Source: Chrysoporthe austroafricana (lineage: Eukaryota; Ascomycota; Sordariomycetes; Diaporthales; Cryphonectriaceae). Taken from it: a stretch of DNA of 64,000 nt. Location: NCBI GenBank assembly GCA_001051155.2, contig JYIP02000002.1, positions 1,061,583 to 1,125,582 on the forward strand, in the 5' to 3' direction. Positions 1 through 10,746 of the stretch are shown one piece after another. The first letter of the stretch is position 1, and the number at the start of each line of letters is the position of its first letter. The notes under the pieces were generated by a model that saw nothing but the letters and a program-made list of their open reading frames with translations, was not told the origin of the DNA and ran no database searches. Both the position numbers and the translations under genes were made by a program.

Positions 1-21
1 AGGCATGGTGGGTAGCTCGAC

Positions 22-486
22 TCACAGCTCAATGGCAAAGATGGCCTGGTTAAAATCCTTGTCGGCGATGGCAAAGTCGTTGACGTCCGTCGTGCCCGTG
101 GACCCGTGCACGATGGTCGACTGCCAGTTCGTGTCGTCGATCCTCGTGTTGTTGAAGGTATTGGTCTCGCCCTCGTACGTGTTGAAGCCGGAGCCCCACG
201 CGAGCGTGGGATTAGAGCAGCACCATCCAGACCCAAAGTACCACGTCCCCGACCGTCCGTCGAGGACGTTCTGGTACACCCCGGACGCGTCCGTCGGCTG
301 GAGGCCCGGCCAGAGGTAGTACGTGGCGGCCTCCGGCAGCTCGGGCACCACCATGGACCCGGAGAGCTGGGTGAAGTAGGCGCCGGACGCCGGGTAGTAG
401 GTGAGGAAGTACCACGACACGGCGGAGGCCGGCGTGCTGAGGAGGGAGAGGAGCGGGAGGGCGAGGGCGGCCTTGGGGGAGAACAT
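22..486 (-). CDS. Uncharacterised secreted protein, possibly only the 5' exon
   Basis: The 154-residue product begins with a clear signal peptide (MFSPKAALALPLLSLLSTPASA) and is rich in Trp, Tyr, Gly and Asn (SWYFLTYY, GTWYFGSGWCCSNP), with possible N-glycosylation at FNNT. The composition and spacing recall small fungal extracellular proteins with a beta-sandwich fold, but I do not recognise a named family. The apparent TGA stop at 22-24 lies inside a perfect donor GTGAGT (complement 20-25), so the message may splice there and continue beyond the left edge; the last residues FAIEL would then be mid-protein. Start chosen at the ATG that opens the signal peptide. It is the first gene from the left edge, so no upstream context is available. 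Confidence 0.7.
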   Translation of the reverse strand: MFSPKAALALPLLSLLSTPASAVSWYFLTYYPASGAYFTQLSGSMVVPELPEAATYYLWPGLQPTDASGVYQNVLDGRSGTWYFGSGWCCSNPTLAWGSGFNTYEGETNTFNNTRIDDTNWQSTIVHGSTGTTDVNDFAIADKDFNQAIFAIEL

Positions 487-3400
487 CGTGGCGGCGTTGG
501 TGGTATCACGGACTATAGACGCTGGCAGCGACAGCGACGATCCGGGAAGAAGCGCACGGCCGAGCGCAGGCGGTTAAGGTTATTTTATAAAGCTACATAG
601 CACGCGCGCGAGTTCGTGGTGCTGCTCGTTTCCTGCCCCTTTCGATCCTGTCATCTCATCTATCCCGGACTGCGTGCCCCAGTCTGCGGGTCCCACGGCG
701 CCCCGGGCGGCACTGGGGATGCACTCGCAGACGGGTCCCATGCCGCACCGTCGCGGCGGACATCGTCCCTATCAGGAAGGTTTCCTTGGCGCGAGCGACC
801 CATCCATCCTCTTGGGTAATGGGCTGGGGGGCAAGAGGGGGGTTGATAGGACGGCATTTCTCATGCCTCGGGAGAGTTGGGGACTCTGCATGGAGGCCTT
901 GGGCGGGAAGGAGCGTAAAGATGGCCGAACCGGGAGGGAGTGATGGGAAACTGGAAAAGCCGCTCGAGAATGGCACGTCGCTTAACTGGAGATGGTTTTA
1001 TAAGCGTCGTATATAGGCAGGGAGCACTGGACATGCCCGTGTCCGTAGATAGCCCGTATCCGCGGCTGACAGCAAACGTGCCAAGATATCACAGAAGATC
1101 TACCGTGCGTCCGTGCTGTGAGCTTGTGAGAAAAGCCACGGTGTGACTGTTTATACTCACGTCAACCTCTTGAGGCTCTTCGATTGACTCGTCGCATCGG
1201 GTACGAACATTCGGGGTACGGCCTCCCAGCCAACCCGACACTCGACCGCAGAGGGGATCTTTGAAACCTCAGTGTTTGAAACACGCACGGCATACTTCCG
1301 TACATAAACGACCCACAGACCCCTAATCCTTCTGGGGCATTGGCCCGGGCTGGTGAACCAGAGAACCCAACTCCTGCTGGCGGCACGTGGGCTAACTGCT
1401 CTCAATGCCCCATCGGAGAATTCAAATGCCGTTTGGTCTTGTTTACATTGACTCTCAATCGTAGCTGGCTTGCAGCTGAACCAACGGAATGTGCATGTTT
1501 AGCGCGAAGTGTGCTCTACCTAGAGCTAGTCCATCGATCGCCAACGTCAGCATAGTCGTCATAGCTGAGGTCTCTCTGCTTGGTTCTTTTTTCGACATAG
1601 TCTTGTCGGAGCCATGAGTGTCTGGATCCAGGGTTGTGAGCTTCAGAATGAGCACAATAAGACATCATAGAAGCGATGGTCATAGTCAGGCTGGGCAGGT
1701 AACCAGGGTGCCAGCGAATCCTCCAAGTTTCTCGGGCATAACGCGTGCTTCCATGCCCAAGTTTAGCCTGGTCAAGCGTCTACGTCTTGAAGACGAACGA
1801 ACGCCTTGTCTTCGGCGTCATCAACGATGACTCTCTCGATGGAGCAGTCATTTCGATCACAATACCGAACGAGCCAACGGAAGGGCCTCAGACGAGTCCA
1901 TGCGGGAGAACAGACCAGCCACTATGCCGACACGCCTACTATTCGTATTCAGATGCGAGAGACGCAGACTCAGATAGATTTTGGGAGACGCAGACGGGAA
2001 CAGCTTCTTCCTCGCGTCAGCGGGATGGGGAAAAGTCAAGCCAAGCTACATAGCCCTCCCTCGGCGGGCGGCGAAGTCCAGCTGGGTCCAGCGACCCAAT
2101 GGCACCAGGCATCCGGCAATGAGCAGCAAACTCCTGCGACACTGCCTGCTCATTTGTGAGCAGATCTGTGGGATCTCAAGATCAAATACGACACCTGCCT
2201 GGCAGCTGCTGGTATGATGCTACCAGAGCTGCGCAGATGGCGTGATGTGGAGCGACTGTGCCGCGGAGACGAACACATGGCAGAAAGAAAATGACACTCA
2301 CCAGGCCGACCTAGCCGTGGACAGGTTGCGACGGGTCAGTGGAAGCAACTCTCATGACCAAAGCCAGGGCCAGGGAGAGGAGAGGGGACAAAGGTAAGAC
2401 AGGAAAGTTAAGGCAGGATTTGGCGATGTTGGAGATACAGTAACTGGACCTGGCGGCGCCTAGCTCGCACCACAAGCACCAGCTCCGGGGCAGGAAGGCG
2501 TGCTGCGTAACTTCATAATCCCGAAAGAAAGAAAAAAAAAAAAAAGAAATAAGCTTGCGCCGTGATCTCGCGAGATGATCGGAGCCATTAGGACGACCGG
2601 GAGCAGGTGGGCGTGATGAGGTCGCTTTCCGGAAGAGCCAATGACTCTCGACGTCCCTGGCCGAGCGGCAGGCCAGAGCGGACGCTCGATTGTCCGTGTA
2701 CCTACTTAGTCCCAAAGCGCGTCGCCCCCTGTTCTATAATGCAGCCAGCCATCCGCTGCATGTCTTAGAGAGGACAGGAGATCATGCACCCCAGGCATCC
2801 CAAGTCAGGCCTGGCTGCGGCCTTCGCACCCTTGGCCTGTGGATCATTTTTCGACTCGCCGCGCGCTGTCTGGTCGAGCGATATTATGTTCGGTCTCAGG
2901 CGCTCAGCCTCGCCCCGACCAGGGGCGGTCATGTCCAGGGGTTACAGCCTCACGGTGGCAGCATACAGCAAAGCATACAGAGAGCAGGACGAAAAGGTGG
3001 ACAGGGCGGCAAAGGAGCAAGAGAGGAGAATTGCTGGGGTGCTGGCGCAGGGTGGAACTCTGTGGAAGGCCGATCGAACGCTGGTGGAAGTTGAGAGCCG
3101 CAGATCCAGCTGGAAAAGGGGGGGCCGCCTGCTGCGTACCATGGCACCATGGTTAGCTCCGCAGCCGAGAGAGAACCGGCGCCATCGCACGAGCGGATCG
3201 CTGGGAGTTTTAGGAATAGCGTCAGGTACCAGAAACCGTTCAGTCCGGGGCGGCTGTCGCTTGGGCCGCGGCGGCGTCGAGGGGGCGTCCAGGGGTCGAT
3301 CGCTAAATTGCAGCACCTGATGCCTTCAGGAAGTCGAGCGCTGGGGAACGACACGTCGCGCCTGGAGGTGCACGGTTCTGACTCTGTGCTGCTGGCTCCA

Positions 3401-4487
3401 ATTCCGGATGGGCGGTCCGTCTCGAGCCGGGCGGCTTCCTTCGAGGAGTTGTGCTTTGCGACGGCGACGATCTGCATGCAGGCGAGGAGTACCATAGTAT
3501 GTGCAAGATCCTGCAGCAGCGCTGAGTAAAGGCTCTCTGCTCCTCCTGGCACAATCCCTCGGAGCCCTGCATATCTCTACCCTGCCGTTGCCACCCGTTG
3601 TGCTATACTCAGTAGTGCACCTGAGAGAGTTTGGTCCCCGGCAACAGTGAGGTCATACCGGATATTGCTGTCTGCCGGTGAAACCTCATCGCTGCAGTGC
3701 ATCTGTACCAGGCGGGATCGTGCGGGCGGGTCGAGCTGGGTGCAAATCACAATCTGCTCCTTCTCAGCCGTTAACGACGAGAGACCCTTGAAGCTGCATC
3801 CGACGCCATGCCTCAACGTCATGGTTGCTGTGCTGACGCCGGCGCACCCTTGTCGGGCACAAGACGCCTGTGGGATCATGTCGCGCCTGGCTGTGAAGAA
3901 GAAGAGAGACAAAAAAATTCCTCCTTCGCGCGCGCTGGCGGTTGGCATGGCGTCGAGGCAAACCAGGGGTCTTCCCGTACACCGAGACAAGGACATCCAG
4001 GGGACAAAATCTGAGAGATGACAGCCACCTCCTCCTGTGGTAGCAGACGACGTCCTTGGCTGGCTGTTAAAAGCCCGAGCAGCTACCCATGATCGCCAGC
4101 CCAAGTCCTGCGCCGCCGTTGGGAGGATGCTCCGGGCCGTGCAGTAGCCTCGGGATCATCGTCACATCGGTCTCACCTTGCCTCCCACGCAGTGCCACGA
4201 TAGAGTTCAGCAGCGCGAACGAGCACCTCTGTCAGCAGGGCGCACCCCACACACACCCTGCAAGCCCCTGACGTGCGTGCCTGACTCTGCCTTGGTAGCT
4301 CGGGGGCCTAAGCCTTACTGGTCGCCAATAGCTGACTTCGCCCGCCAAGAGTCCTGTCGTCGTGGGCCGAAATCCTTCCCTCTCATACAAATCTCCGCCG
4401 ACTCCGCAGCGACAATGCCGGGACATCGCCAGGCTCTGGTCCAGCGTCAGCCGAAGTGAGCAGAGGAACAGAGGAGGCCGCCGCAGG
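487..4487. other. 4-kb stretch without a supportable gene
   Basis: Both strands carry short overlapping ORFs up to 200 codons with no signal peptide, domain or frame persistence that I trust. An A-rich tract sits at about 2524-2550. The last part, upstream of 4488, is presumably promoter and 5' leader of the TBC-domain gene. Nothing else is claimed. Confidence 0.5.
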
Positions 4488-7400
4488 ATGGCTGGGCGTG
4501 GAGGCGCCGCGCGTGGTGGAGGGGCGGAAACGGGAGCGGTGTTTGATGAGTGGCCTGGCGATATGCAGCAGGCCCAAGAGTTGTATGCGCGTGTGGATCT
4601 CGGCAATCTCAACCGAGGGCTTGTGAAAACCAAGTCCCAGCTCGAATCGGCGACCAAGGACCGGGCCCGCGACGCAGGTCATCACCGTCAAAACCAGAGC
4701 GAAACCCAGCATCAGAGCCAGAGCCCGAGCCCGAGCCATACCCATACTGCCCACTGCAGTCCCAGTCCCAGTCCCAGTCCCAGTCGCAGTCGCAGTCCCA
4801 GTCCCGGGCAAGGTCCCAGCGGCAGGTTTGACAGCCCCCGTCGCCACCATCGCCAGGAACATGATACAAAACAGCACAGGGGCCAGCAGCGGGACCCATT
4901 CCTCAACCGTCAGCCTCAGGCGCAGGATGGTGGACACCGCGTCCGTGTCCACGGTGCATTCGAACCTCCTCTGCAGAACATGGACGAACTGATGCAGCCG
5001 CCGTTGTCGCAGCCGCCGCCGCCGCCCCCATCGAGGGGGCCTGAGCAGCCGCGGCAGCAGCAGCAGCAGTATGCCGGACAGAGGCTGCGACAGGGCTCGC
5101 TCGCCGCGGACTGGCGGTTCCCTTCTGCGTCTGTACCTGCGTCTGCATCTGCATCTGCATCTGCGCCTGCGCCTGCGCCTGCGCCTGCGCCAGTGCGGTC
5201 ACCACGGTCACCGCGCTCACCTCATTCGCCCGGTGGATACCGTCCCTACAGCCCGTCTGGTCAGCAAACACCAGTGCCTGCGTCGAGGCAGAGTCACGAT
5301 CCTCGGCAGGCAGCCCCGGGCTCCCCCTCATCTCCCTCGACGCGGCGCCGCCGGGACGCTCAACTTCGACAAAATACGGACCCGCTCGTTTACCATCGTT
5401 TTATTTCGTCGGACCCGGTCCACAACACACGGACGCTCTCGCAACAGACACATCCCACAACACAAACACAAACAGGTCTGCCTGCCCAAGGGCAGCCGCC
5501 TGGCTCCTCGTCCTCGTCCTCGCCCTTCTCTCCTGCCCGCTTTGAAGACCGCCCAGTCGTTTCTTCGCCCTCACGAGGCATGTCCCAAACCTACCACGGC
5601 CAGCACGCCCTCCCGCACGAGCTGGCCTACCGTGACATCGATGCCGACGACTCCTTCGCCCCCGTCGACCCCCGTCACCCCAGCCCGGCCGAGTCGCACG
5701 AACCCCTACGCATTAACGACACACACTACGCTCGACAGCTTCTGCCCATAACACCTGTTTCACCGACCAGCCCAGGGCCTCGCTGGGACTCGCTGCCCCC
5801 CCGGAGCGAGCCGAACATCTATGTGCGGCCAGCGACCGGCAGCCTCGCGACAACACCGGCGCCAGATGCGCTCGTGACGCCCACGCCCAAGTTCCCGCCG
5901 TCTCCTATCCGCTCGCCGAGGTCGCCCGTCTTTCCGAACGGCCTGTTTTCGCACCCCTTCATACCCGAGGACGGCACTCTGGAGCTGGACTACCCGTCCT
6001 TCACCACCCCCCGATATGAGCATGTCGATCCGGTGACGACGTCTGGCCAAGTCGACAGGATGTATCGGCCAGACAGCCGGCAGTCTGGCGACACCGCCTA
6101 CAGCGCCCCCGCTGCTGAGAATTTTAATTTCTCGCGGCCGCGCAAATCTAGCATGAGGAGTCCGAACAGGCCCGACTTCTCCGCCATGCATCTCCGACCC
6201 GGCACTGCCATGTCGACCGCGTCCGACTCGTTTCGTCTCGAGTCTCGTGCACTGCCCTCTCCCACTGGCCAGGCGCCCTACCTGCCCTACATGCCCTCGC
6301 GGCCCGGCAGGCGGCCGTCGGTCGCATCCAACATGTCCTCGAGCACCTTCACCTCTCATGCGCCAAGCCTGCACCACCAGGCTTCCGAGGACCGCCTGGG
6401 CGGCGCAAGTCGTAATGTGTCTCAGAATGCGGCCACAGGCCAATTTATGGGCCCTCCCCACATGGCTCACCCGCAGGCTCCACCGCGGTATTACAATCGA
6501 GGAGGGCCCCCTGCCCCCAACCAGCAATCTCATTTATACGAGGGCGAGATGCGCTCTAGCGTCCGCAGTCATTTGACTACGTCAACAGCCCAAGATACCC
6601 TGTTCACTGAGCCTGAGCGCTCCAGTGTTATGACCAAGACAAGTTCCGTGCTCAGCTCGAGTTTCAGGAACACCAGACAGTCCTCCTTCTTCGGTCCCCA
6701 CAACCCTAGCCTTGAAGTTCGAGATAGCCTGAGCGTCGACGATGTGATGGGCATGTACGAGAACGGCTTCAACGACAGCGACTTCGACCTCGCTCGGAGG
6801 ATGTCCGGGATAGAGGTCGATCGCCCCGAGATGCCCTCGCTGCTGCTAGCTCCGCGCGGAATGGACGACCACGACGTTTCGAGACCTGGATCCGCAGTGT
6901 CTCACAACAGTGAGGCGGCCAGCCGGCTGCTGGAGGCTATGAGCCAGACCAGCCCCATGCCCATTCCAGGGCGGAGCTTCCCCCTGAATGGCGAGGGTAC
7001 CAAGGTTCTCCGAGATACCAACGCCTTCTTCCGCAAGAGCCTCGCCTCATCGCTACCAAAAGACATGAGGCTGAGTTTCATATCCACGAGATCAAAGCTG
7101 GGCGAAGAAGGGGACGACGACGACGACGACGACGACGACGCTGACGAGGGCGATGGGAACGGTGAGACGGACAGCACGCGGCACAGCAGGCACGACTCCG
7201 GCAAGATGATCGAACCACGTAGTGAGGAGCCCTCTCTAGTTGTGGACTCGGAGAAACAGGACGAGTTCATCGCGACAGCAGAAGTACAAGATCCGCCTAG
7301 CCCAGGAAGGTTATCACCACAGCCTCCCATGGCCGAAAAGATACTATCACAGTCTCAACTCATACAGGGAGCGGCGCAGCCGGAAGATCTCGATCCTAAC

Positions 7401-8774
7401 GCAAATGACCGGTACGGGTTCCGAAAGGCCAACCAGTATATCACACGAGACCAGTACGATGCGTGGAATGGCCAGTACTCTGAGTACTTGGCGCGGAGGA
7501 GGAAGAAGTGGGAGGCGTTCCTGAAGGAGAACGGTTTGATGACGGACCAGCCGAACCGGTTCCCTCAACACTCGGCGAAGGCAAAGAGATTCGTACGGAA
7601 GGGCATACCGCCCGACTGGAGAGGCGCAGCGTGGTTCTACTATGCTGGAGGTCCGAAAATACTAGCACACAACCGAGGTGTCTACGACGAGATGGTGAAG
7701 CGCGCAGCGAACGGGCAACTGAAGGAGGTGTGCAGGGACGATATTGAGAGGGATCTGTACCGAACGTTCCCAGACAATGTTCGGTTCAGACGTACAGCTA
7801 CGGCGCCAGCGCCAGGACAAGACCCGTCCAATCCGACTCCCGCCCACAGCCGCAACAACTCGACGCAGTCCGCGAATCCGCCCCCGAGGGCACCAGGCTC
7901 CGAGCCGAAGATCATTGATCAGCTACGGCGGGTTCTCTCCGCATTCGCTATATTCAACCCAAATATTGGCTACTGCCAGTCGTTGAACTTTCTCGGAGGA
8001 ATGCTGCTGCTCTTTGTGGAAACCGAGGAGCAGGCCTTCTGGCTGCTGAACATCATCACCCGAGTCTACCTCCCTGGGACACACGAGATGAACCTCGAGG
8101 GATCCAAGGTCGACCTGAGCGTTCTAATGGCTGAACTTCAAGAGGTCCTGCCCAACGTATGGACCAAGATCTCCGATGACGGCTCATCGGCCGTCAAGAA
8201 GAAGTCCAGGAGGTATAGGCACCACCACAAGGCGGCTCCATCCACCAGCGATCTGCCGCCAGTGACGCTGGCGCTGACAGCGTGGTTCATGTCGTGCTTC
8301 ATCGGCACGCTCCCCATCGAGACGACGCTCCGGGTATGGGACGTCTTCTTCTACGAAGGGTCCAAGACGCTGTTCCGCGTGGCACTGGCCATCTTCAAGG
8401 CGGGAGAGAACGAGATCAAGGCCATCAACGACCCTATGGAGGTGTTCGCCGTCGTGCAGTCCCTGCCGCGCAAGATGCTCGACGCCAACGGGCTCATGGA
8501 CATCTGCTTCCGGCGGCGCAACGGCCTCAACCACCTGACGGCCGAGATGCTCGACGAGCAGCGCGCCGAGCGCAAGGAGCGGCTGCAGGTTGAGCGCAAG
8601 GAGGCCATGGCCGCGGCCGCGGCCGCCCCGGGGATCCAGCCGGCGGCCACGATCACGATCAACAGGAAGGAGTCGGACATGTTGACCATCGACTCGGCGG
8701 ACGGGGTGCGCCGGAAGCACACCCTGTTTGGTCGCGCCCGCGGACACAAGGACCGGGGCCTGCTCGAGGTCTAG
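4488..8774 (+). CDS. TBC-domain Rab GTPase-activating protein
   Basis: Intronless 1,428-residue protein. The first about 1,030 residues are disordered and low-complexity: Ser/Pro/Arg repeats (about 75-105), Gln runs, Ala-Ser then Ala-Pro dipeptide repeats (about 217-235) and an Asp run near residue 876. The TBC domain occupies about 1035-1345. It shows KGIPPDWRG at its start, the arginine-finger motif RDDIERDLYR (IxxDxxR) and the glutamine finger NPNIGYCQSLNFLGGM, both needed for the dual-finger mechanism that speeds GTP hydrolysis by Rab proteins. The C-terminus after the domain is charged and helical. By family knowledge it should act on a Rab in vesicle traffic; the Rab partner cannot be read from sequence, although the layout resembles Msb3/Msb4-type GAPs. 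I chose the ATG at 4488 because the in-frame sequence upstream looks like leader. Confidence 0.93.
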   Translation: MAGRGGAARGGGAETGAVFDEWPGDMQQAQELYARVDLGNLNRGLVKTKSQLESATKDRARDAGHHRQNQSETQHQSQSPSPSHTHTAHCSPSPSPSPSRSRSPSPGQGPSGRFDSPRRHHRQEHDTKQHRGQQRDPFLNRQPQAQDGGHRVRVHGAFEPPLQNMDELMQPPLSQPPPPPPSRGPEQPRQQQQQYAGQRLRQGSLAADWRFPSASVPASASASASAPAPAPAPAPVRSPRSPRSPHSPGGYRPYSPSGQQTPVPASRQSHDPRQAAPGSPSSPSTRRRRDAQLRQNTDPLVYHRFISSDPVHNTRTLSQQTHPTTQTQTGLPAQGQPPGSSSSSSPFSPARFEDRPVVSSPSRGMSQTYHGQHALPHELAYRDIDADDSFAPVDPRHPSPAESHEPLRINDTHYARQLLPITPVSPTSPGPRWDSLPPRSEPNIYVRPATGSLATTPAPDALVTPTPKFPPSPIRSPRSPVFPNGLFSHPFIPEDGTLELDYPSFTTPRYEHVDPVTTSGQVDRMYRPDSRQSGDTAYSAPAAENFNFSRPRKSSMRSPNRPDFSAMHLRPGTAMSTASDSFRLESRALPSPTGQAPYLPYMPSRPGRRPSVASNMSSSTFTSHAPSLHHQASEDRLGGASRNVSQNAATGQFMGPPHMAHPQAPPRYYNRGGPPAPNQQSHLYEGEMRSSVRSHLTTSTAQDTLFTEPERSSVMTKTSSVLSSSFRNTRQSSFFGPHNPSLEVRDSLSVDDVMGMYENGFNDSDFDLARRMSGIEVDRPEMPSLLLAPRGMDDHDVSRPGSAVSHNSEAASRLLEAMSQTSPMPIPGRSFPLNGEGTKVLRDTNAFFRKSLASSLPKDMRLSFISTRSKLGEEGDDDDDDDDDADEGDGNGETDSTRHSRHDSGKMIEPRSEEPSLVVDSEKQDEFIATAEVQDPPSPGRLSPQPPMAEKILSQSQLIQGAAQPEDLDPNANDRYGFRKANQYITRDQYDAWNGQYSEYLARRRKKWEAFLKENGLMTDQPNRFPQHSAKAKRFVRKGIPPDWRGAAWFYYAGGPKILAHNRGVYDEMVKRAANGQLKEVCRDDIERDLYRTFPDNVRFRRTATAPAPGQDPSNPTPAHSRNNSTQSANPPPRAPGSEPKIIDQLRRVLSAFAIFNPNIGYCQSLNFLGGMLLLFVETEEQAFWLLNIITRVYLPGTHEMNLEGSKVDLSVLMAELQEVLPNVWTKISDDGSSAVKKKSRRYRHHHKAAPSTSDLPPVTLALTAWFMSCFIGTLPIETTLRVWDVFFYEGSKTLFRVALAIFKAGENEIKAINDPMEVFAVVQSLPRKMLDANGLMDICFRRRNGLNHLTAEMLDEQRAERKERLQVERKEAMAAAAAAPGIQPAATITINRKESDMLTIDSADGVRRKHTLFGRARGHKDRGLLEV
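4715..4806 (+). repeat. In-frame hexanucleotide repeat encoding Ser-Pro/Ser-Arg/Ser-Gln dipeptides
   Basis: The TBC gene carries tandem CCGAGC and CAGTCC-type hexamers here, imperfect and interrupted by CAGTCG units. They translate as alternating Ser-Pro and Ser-Arg. Both strands stay open through the repeat, which explains several spurious reverse-strand ORFs. Confidence 0.8.
5124..5193 (+). repeat. In-frame GC(A/G)TCT then GCGCCT hexamer repeat
   Basis: Tandem hexamers within the TBC gene encode an Ala-Ser block followed by an Ala-Pro block, a likely flexible linker. Unit number is a candidate for strain-to-strain variation. Confidence 0.8.
7113..7141 (+). repeat. GAC trinucleotide repeat encoding poly-Asp
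   Basis: Nine uninterrupted GAC triplets plus flanking acidic codons encode an Asp run near residue 876 of the TBC protein, about 160 residues before the catalytic domain. Confidence 0.9.
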
Positions 8775-10187
8775 AAGGCCGAGTTCTGGCGGCAGCCCGA
8801 GGACAGCCCCGGGTGAAGGGCGAGAATCTTCGATTCGTGCTATAATATTAATGGCTCGCATGCTGGCATCCAATTTTTTTCCTCCCGAGGGCACGTTCGT
8901 TTCTCGGGGGGGATCTTCAAAACAACCAGCCGGCGGAGAGGGATTTATTTTTTCATGTCTACCCGGTGGTGGACCAGTCACGATTTCATATGTCTACCAC
9001 GGCCATGGTGCGCGGACCTGGACAGATGTCGACCCCGGCCGGGGCGAAGGAATCAGATTCACGGAGAAGGGAAAAACAAAAGCATGCAGCGCTGAGGTGG
9101 CGCCCGGACGTACCGGCCGGGTCGCGGCGGCGCAACGGACCCATAGAGAGACGATCAGCATACCGATAGACCATCACGAAGAGCGAAGCCGGGAAGGCAG
9201 GGAAAGGGGAGAGGGCCAGGAAACTTGTTGTCGCATGTACAAAAGGAGCAAATTTGATTTTCTTCCACTTATTCCATCTCAGGGTGACTTGGTTTGGTCT
9301 GGGAGGGGGGTTGGGGGTGGGAGCATCCGGCGTTCTTCTTGCCTCGGGGCCGGAGGCGTGGCGGCTCGTCCGTCGTCCCGTCGTCCGTTTCTTGTTCCCT
9401 TTTTTTTTTCTTTTCTTTTCGCTTGCGGCATCGCGCAAGAGCACACGGCCGAGCGTTTAGCGGGGGTGCATATGCATGCTGCATCAGGTGGCAACTGGTT
9501 ACAGAAAAGGGAGCCCTTTAATACATGCGACATGAACCATGTACCGTTAAATACACGCGCGCGCGCGCGAAAACTTCCTGACCTCTATTCTCTCCGCCTG
9601 CGTGTGCCTCGTTATGTCTCCTCGCTCGTTCGTTCAGTTGTCTGAGGGCGCGCCGGACGGGTTGGAGCTGATCTATCCGTACAGCATGCTGGGGCATCGG
9701 GTCACAGACCACGCCCAAGGAGGATCTATGAGAGAGCCCATCCTGTTCAAGGTGGGGCGCTGGGTGCAAGTGGCGGTAGATGGCATACGAAAACTAGGCA
9801 GGGCTCGCAAGACTTCACCATCACAAGCGCGCGCTCATCGACAGGGGAACGGAGGACGGGGGAAGGAAAAAATGTCATTGGGTATTCCCATCTACCTCGA
9901 GCCGGTACTCCGGCTCATGCTCATATTCATGCTCATGCTCATGCTCATGCTCGTGCCCTTGTGCATGACACAAGAAACCCGGGGCGAGAAGTGAGAAAGA
10001 ATCATCAAAAAATGGAAAAACAATGCCGAAGTCCCAAGGCCACAATCCCAGAACGCCCTGTTACTGCTCTCCCATCATACCCCGCTCCTTAATCCCGGGG
10101 TGGAAAAGGGGGGAGGGGGCGGTTGCTTTCTCTGCAGCCTCTCTCCAGCCGCCCCCCACCTCCCGCCTCCCGGAAAGAAAAGCGGCC
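8775..10187. other. Intergenic region with simple repeats
   Basis: Convergent 3' ends of the TBC gene and the E2 gene flank this stretch. It holds a T/C-rich run near 9398-9420, a CG dinucleotide run near 9555-9569 and a CTCATG/CTCATATT hexamer array near 9914-9955. No ORF here is convincing. Confidence 0.55.
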
Positions 10188-10746
10188 TCACGCCGCGAAG
10201 GGGTCCGGCTTGGAGGCGTACCTCCGGACGTAGTCCCTCGCGTTCTTGTCGAAGCTGGCGCGGCGATGCTGGTACTCGTCGGCGATGCCGGCCTCGAGGG
10301 GGTCGTCGGGGTTGGGCTCGAGGAGCAGCTGGCGGAGGGCCTGGAGGACGGAGACGAGGCGGGTGGCAGGCTTCCACTGCTCGGGCTTGAGGGCGGCGAC
10401 GCAGATGCTGCCGTCGCTGTCGTTGGTGACGTTGGGGTGGTAGATGCGGGTGACGAAGCGGACGAGGGGCGCCTTGAAGGGGTACGAGCCGCCCAGCTCG
10501 ACGCGGACGCCGAAGGTGCCGCCCTCGTACGGGGTGCCGGCGGGGCCGGCCAGGGTGACATGCCAGATGGAGACGTCGGTGTCGAGGGGGGTGACGGTCA
10601 TGCCCGGGAGGGCGGAGGGGGCGGAGCACTCGGCCAGTTCCTGGGGCGAACGGGGAAGAATTTGGTGGTTAGCTGTGTGTGCGCGCCGTTGTGCCACGGG
10701 GTCGGGTGGGACGAGATACCTTGTTGATGCGCTTAACGCTGGCCAT
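10188..10746 (-). CDS. Ubiquitin-conjugating enzyme E2 (UBC fold)
   Basis: Two exons: 10720-10746 encodes the first nine residues (MASVKRINK) and 10188-10640 the rest, with a 79-nt GT-AG intron; total 159 residues. The UBC core is complete: the PYEGGTFGVRVELGGSYPF hairpin, the HPN triad in RIYHPNV, the catalytic cysteine at about residue 89 in GSICVAALK, and the LLLEPNPDDPLE segment. The protein would carry activated ubiquitin as a thioester and pass it, with an E3 ligase, to substrates. It has no UBA or long tail, so it is a class I E2 of the Ubc4/5 (UBE2D) type rather than yeast Ubc1, although the exact paralogue is uncertain. The short first exon was placed by the donor GTATCT and the acceptor after a CCCCAG. 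Confidence 0.92.

Noticed and set aside
2942..3552. 200- and 124-codon minus-strand ORFs with some hydrophobic stretches
   Set aside because: Two overlapping frames are equally open, with no signal peptide, domain or splice support.
10023..10727. Plus-strand ORF opposite the E2 gene
   Set aside because: The E2 frame has all catalytic motifs; this ORF is a Gly/Val/Ala-rich shadow.
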